A stretch of 16,586 nt of DNA from Microbacteriaceae bacterium (lineage in GTDB: Bacteria; Actinomycetota; Actinomycetes; Actinomycetales; Microbacteriaceae): NCBI GenBank assembly GCA_025463665.1, contig JAODAY010000288.1:1-16586 (forward strand), written 5' to 3'. Below are positions 14,639 through 16,586 of the stretch, one piece after another. Under the pieces are notes generated by a model. It had not been told where the DNA came from. It searched no databases and saw only the letters and a program-made list of their open reading frames with translations. Numbering within the stretch: the first letter of the stretch is position 1; each line of letters opens with the position of its first letter. The position numbers and the translations under genes were made by a program.

Positions 14639-14670
14639 CGGTGGGCAGGCGCTTCAGCGCCTGCCCACCG
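14639..14670. terminator. Perfect hairpin between convergent genes
   Basis: A 14-bp fully paired stem (5' arm CGGTGGGCAGGCGC, loop TTCA) stands 18 bases after the purB stop and 37 bases before the stop of the convergent small membrane-protein gene. There is no T-tract on either side, as is common for actinobacterial terminators. It could work in both directions. Confidence 0.85.
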
Positions 14671-14706
14671 CCGTCGCTCACGGCTTCTCGAGTCAGGCAG
14701 TGCGGG

Positions 14707-14970
14707 TCAGTGCCCGCCCGGGCGGTTCTGCTCGTCGAGGTCGAGCTGCTCGTCGTCGTCCGGCCGCACAGCGAGAACGAGCAGCGCCAGCACCATCAGC
14801 ACGACGATGAAGGCGATGCCGAGGAAGATGATGGCGAGCGCCACGTCGCGCGTGGACAGAAGCACGACGAGGCCGGTGAAGACGGCCATGATGCCGGCAA
14901 GAGTGAGAAGCTCGGCCGGGCGGGTGCGGTCCTTGCGGCTGGGGTGGGCGTTGTTGGGGGATTCAGGCAC
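14707..14970 (-). CDS. Small two-TM membrane protein, unknown function
   Basis: An 87-aa protein with a basic, polar N-terminus (about 1-19, NPSRKDRTR-like composition), two hydrophobic helices (about 20-39 and 43-68) and a very acidic tail (DDDEQLDLDEQ, 71-81). I do not recognise a named family. The GTG start at 14970 overlaps the end of the DUF308 gene by 8 bases, so it is translated from the same mRNA and may act with that membrane protein. The charge pattern suggests the basic end in the cytoplasm and, with two spans, the acidic tail there too. Confidence 0.75.
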   Translation of the reverse strand: MPESPNNAHPSRKDRTRPAELLTLAGIMAVFTGLVVLLSTRDVALAIIFLGIAFIVVLMVLALLVLAVRPDDDEQLDLDEQNRPGGH

Positions 14971-15607
14971 GGTGGCTGCCGCTTTCCGCAGCCGGAGCCG
15001 CTACTGACCGGTCTGCCCACTTGAGGCTCAGACCCGCGATGACGAGGTAGATTCCGAGGATCGCGCCGTAGGCGCCGACGACCCCGACGAGCACGATGGA
15101 CGACGTGAGCGCGCGCTCGACGCCGTCTGGCCCGGTGAACGGCTGGCTGAATCCCGAGGGGATCAGCAGCGCGACGATGGCGAGGAGCACCGTGAGTGCG
15201 CCTCCGAAGAGCCAGTCCTTGGCGGAGTCGACCCGGCCGCGGCTGCGCAGGCCGCAATACAGCTCAGCGAAGCCCGTGAGGGCCGCCCAGGCGCCGACGA
15301 GGAGCAGCAGGAACCCCACGCCCGCTCCGGGAAAGAACAGCGCGACAGCGCCGATGAGCACGCTCACCACGCCCTGGAGCAGGAACATGGTGCGCAGAAC
15401 GCCGCGGTCGAGCGCCGCGACGGCGCCGACGGTGAACACCACGCCGCTGGCCAGCGCGAGAGGGCCGAAGGTCAGAAATCCGAGCCGAGCCGAGTGGTCG
15501 AGGCTGAACGTGATGACCGCCGCCACGACTAGCGCCGGGAGGGCACGCAGTAACACCCACGGCCAGTAACGGGCGGCGTGAGTCTGGGAGACGTCATTCG
15601 AAGACAC
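14963..15607 (-). CDS. DUF308 / HdeD-type membrane protein
   Basis: A 214-aa polytopic membrane protein with about six hydrophobic segments (roughly 17-35, 43-66, 72-92, 97-118, 133-150 and 168-196). The repeated pattern of paired helices with short loops, and segments such as LQGVVSVLIGAVALFFPGAG (77-96) and LLLLVGAWAALTGFAEL (100-116), fit the DUF308/HdeD family, linked to acid resistance in E. coli but of unknown role in actinobacteria. The GTG start at 15607 is backed by AAAGAGG 8 bases upstream. The tail is soluble and Ala/Ser-rich. It forms a two-gene unit with the small membrane protein. Family assignment is from pattern memory. Confidence 0.75.
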   Translation of the reverse strand: MSSNDVSQTHAARYWPWVLLRALPALVVAAVITFSLDHSARLGFLTFGPLALASGVVFTVGAVAALDRGVLRTMFLLQGVVSVLIGAVALFFPGAGVGFLLLLVGAWAALTGFAELYCGLRSRGRVDSAKDWLFGGALTVLLAIVALLIPSGFSQPFTGPDGVERALTSSIVLVGVVGAYGAILGIYLVIAGLSLKWADRSVAAPAAESGSHRA

Positions 15608-15682
15608 AGGAGCGACCTCTTTCCGACGGGCTCGAACACGAGTTTACTACCGCTGTGCTGGACACCCGCCGGGTGACCGCAT

Positions 15683-15701
15683 CGGCGCCGCACTGGCGCC
15701 G
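15683..15701. terminator. Candidate terminator after dnaB
   Basis: An inverted repeat with 7-bp arms (CGGCGCC / GGCGCCG) and a 5-base loop lies 11 bases past the dnaB stop on the minus strand. A second small palindrome, CACCCGCCGGGTG, follows at about 15664-15676. No U-tract is present. The rest of the 105-base gap (15608-15712) must also contain the promoter of the DUF308 gene; TAGTAAACT on the minus strand near 15642-15650 is a possible -10 region. Confidence 0.5.
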
Positions 15702-15712
15702 CGAGGCGACGG

Positions 15713-16586
15713 TTACGAGCCGGGCGGCAGATCGACGAAGCGCGAGAAGTGGCCGTGGAAGCCCACCGTGAGCGTGTCGGTCGGGCCGTTGCGGTGCTTG
15801 GCGATGATGAGGTCGGCCTCGCCGGCGCGGGCGCTGTCTTTCTCGTATGCGCTCTCGCGGTGCAGCAGAATCACCATGTCGGCGTCCTGCTCGAGCGATC
15901 CGGACTCGCGCAGGTCGGAGAGCGCGGGCTTCTTGTCTGCACGCTGCTCCGGTCCACGGTTCAGTTGGCTGATCGCGATGACCGGCACGCCGATCTCCTT
16001 CGCGAGCAGCTTGAGGGCGCGGGAGAACTCCGACACCTCCTGCTGGCGCGATTCGACCTTCTTGCCGCTCGTCATGAGCTGCAGGTAGTCGATGATGACC
16101 ATTTTGAGGCCGACGCGCTGCTTGAGGCGGCGGCACTTCGCCCGGATCTCGACGAGCGTCATGTTCGGGCTGTCGTCGATGTAGAGCGGCGCATCGTTGA
16201 TGCGCCCGCGGGTCTGGGCGATCGTCGTCCAGTCCTGGCTGTGCACGGTTCCCTTGCGCATCGACTGCAGGGGCACGGATGCCTCGGCGGAGAGCAGGCG
16301 CATCGCGATCTCGCTGCGTCCCATTTCGAGCGAGAACACCACGACGGGCAGGTCATGGTGGATCGCGGCGGCACGCGCGAAGTCGAGCGCGAGCGTGGAC
16401 TTACCGATCGCGGGGCGGGCGGCGAGAATGATCAGCTGGCCGGGGTGCAGGCCGTTGGTCAGGGCGTCGAGCTGCGAGAAGCCGGTGGGCACGCCGATCA
16501 TCTGCCCGTCGCGGCCCTTCGCGGCCTCGATCTCGTCGACGGCCGCGGTGACCGCGTCGGAGAGCGGCACGTAGTCTTCGCTCTCG
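15713..16586 (-). CDS. dnaB: Replicative DNA helicase, C-terminal part (5' end outside window)
   Basis: The last ~290 residues of the hexameric helicase that unwinds DNA ahead of the replication fork. The frame is open through the window edge (ESEDYVPLSDAV), so the GTG at 16570 is an internal codon and the N-terminal primase-binding domain is not seen. The RecA-like motor is complete: PTGFSQLDALTNGL, Walker A ARPAIGKST, VVFSLEMGRSEIAMRL, Walker B MVIIDYLQLM, AISQLNR (sensor region), DLRESGSLEQDADMV and KHRNGPTDT. The Walker A has Ile where Met is more usual (PAMGK), a conservative change. No intein lies in the visible part. The stop is TAA at 15713. Confidence 0.97.
   Translation of the reverse strand, partial: ESEDYVPLSDAVTAAVDEIEAAKGRDGQMIGVPTGFSQLDALTNGLHPGQLIILAARPAIGKSTLALDFARAAAIHHDLPVVVFSLEMGRSEIAMRLLSAEASVPLQSMRKGTVHSQDWTTIAQTRGRINDAPLYIDDSPNMTLVEIRAKCRRLKQRVGLKMVIIDYLQLMTSGKKVESRQQEVSEFSRALKLLAKEIGVPVIAISQLNRGPEQRADKKPALSDLRESGSLEQDADMVILLHRESAYEKDSARAGEADLIIAKHRNGPTDTLTVGFHGHFSRFVDLPPGS

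Noticed and set aside
13401..14681. 426-aa minus-strand open frame opposite purB
   Set aside because: It is antisense to an intact, motif-complete purB, and its composition is that of a GC shadow frame.
15713..16586. Possible DnaB intein
   Set aside because: The helicase motifs run on without an insertion across the visible part; the N-terminal half is outside the window.

Overview
The window reads as chromosomal DNA of a high-GC Gram-positive bacterium (Actinomycetota). The Microbacteriaceae or a close relative is my best guess from protein style: an Rv3520c-type F420-dependent oxidoreductase, an actinobacterial BCKDH-like E2 with an arginine-rich linker, a Pat/HisC2-type aminotransferase, and a 4-TM holin-family protein. 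This assignment is inference; there is no rRNA or other taxonomic marker. I see no prophage, insertion sequence, tRNA or CRISPR array. Genes are tightly packed, and many neighbours share stop/start bases.

Layout. (1) 1-2539, plus strand: the 3' part of an acyl-CoA oxidase and a luciferase-like F420-dependent oxidoreductase. (2) 2525-5611, minus strand: a complete zinc-uptake operon in the order znuA-znuC-znuB-zur, coupled at every junction. A Fur/Zur-type palindrome lies over the probable promoter of znuA, so this is a self-regulated zinc module. (3) 5829-10439, minus strand: a HisC/Pat aminotransferase followed by E1-alpha, E1-beta and E2 of a 2-oxoacid dehydrogenase complex (branched-chain or pyruvate type). 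No E3 is present. The aminotransferase could feed 2-oxo acids to the complex. (4) 10491-10895, plus strand: a 4-TM membrane protein of the phage-holin-like family.

(5) 10896-12606, minus strand: a two-gene unit made of a 100-aa WXG-like helical protein and a 472-aa protein. The latter has a helical N-terminus carrying a YxxxD motif, a hydrophobic stretch, and a C-terminal alpha/beta-hydrolase domain with a GYSQGG nucleophile elbow. This is the least ordinary part of the window and looks like an orphan type VII-like pair. (6) 12718-14621, plus strand: a low-molecular-weight protein tyrosine phosphatase coupled to purB, ending at a perfect 14-bp hairpin. (7) 14707-15607, minus strand: a DUF308/HdeD-type membrane protein and a small 2-TM protein. 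(8) 15713-16586, minus strand: the C-terminal helicase domain of dnaB, truncated by the window edge.

Most of the window is ordinary housekeeping and metabolic content. The points most worth a second look are the WXG/hydrolase pair, the Zur box placement, the aminotransferase plus 2-oxoacid dehydrogenase arrangement, and an over-represented octamer (CGGATGCC) that appears to force less-used codons.
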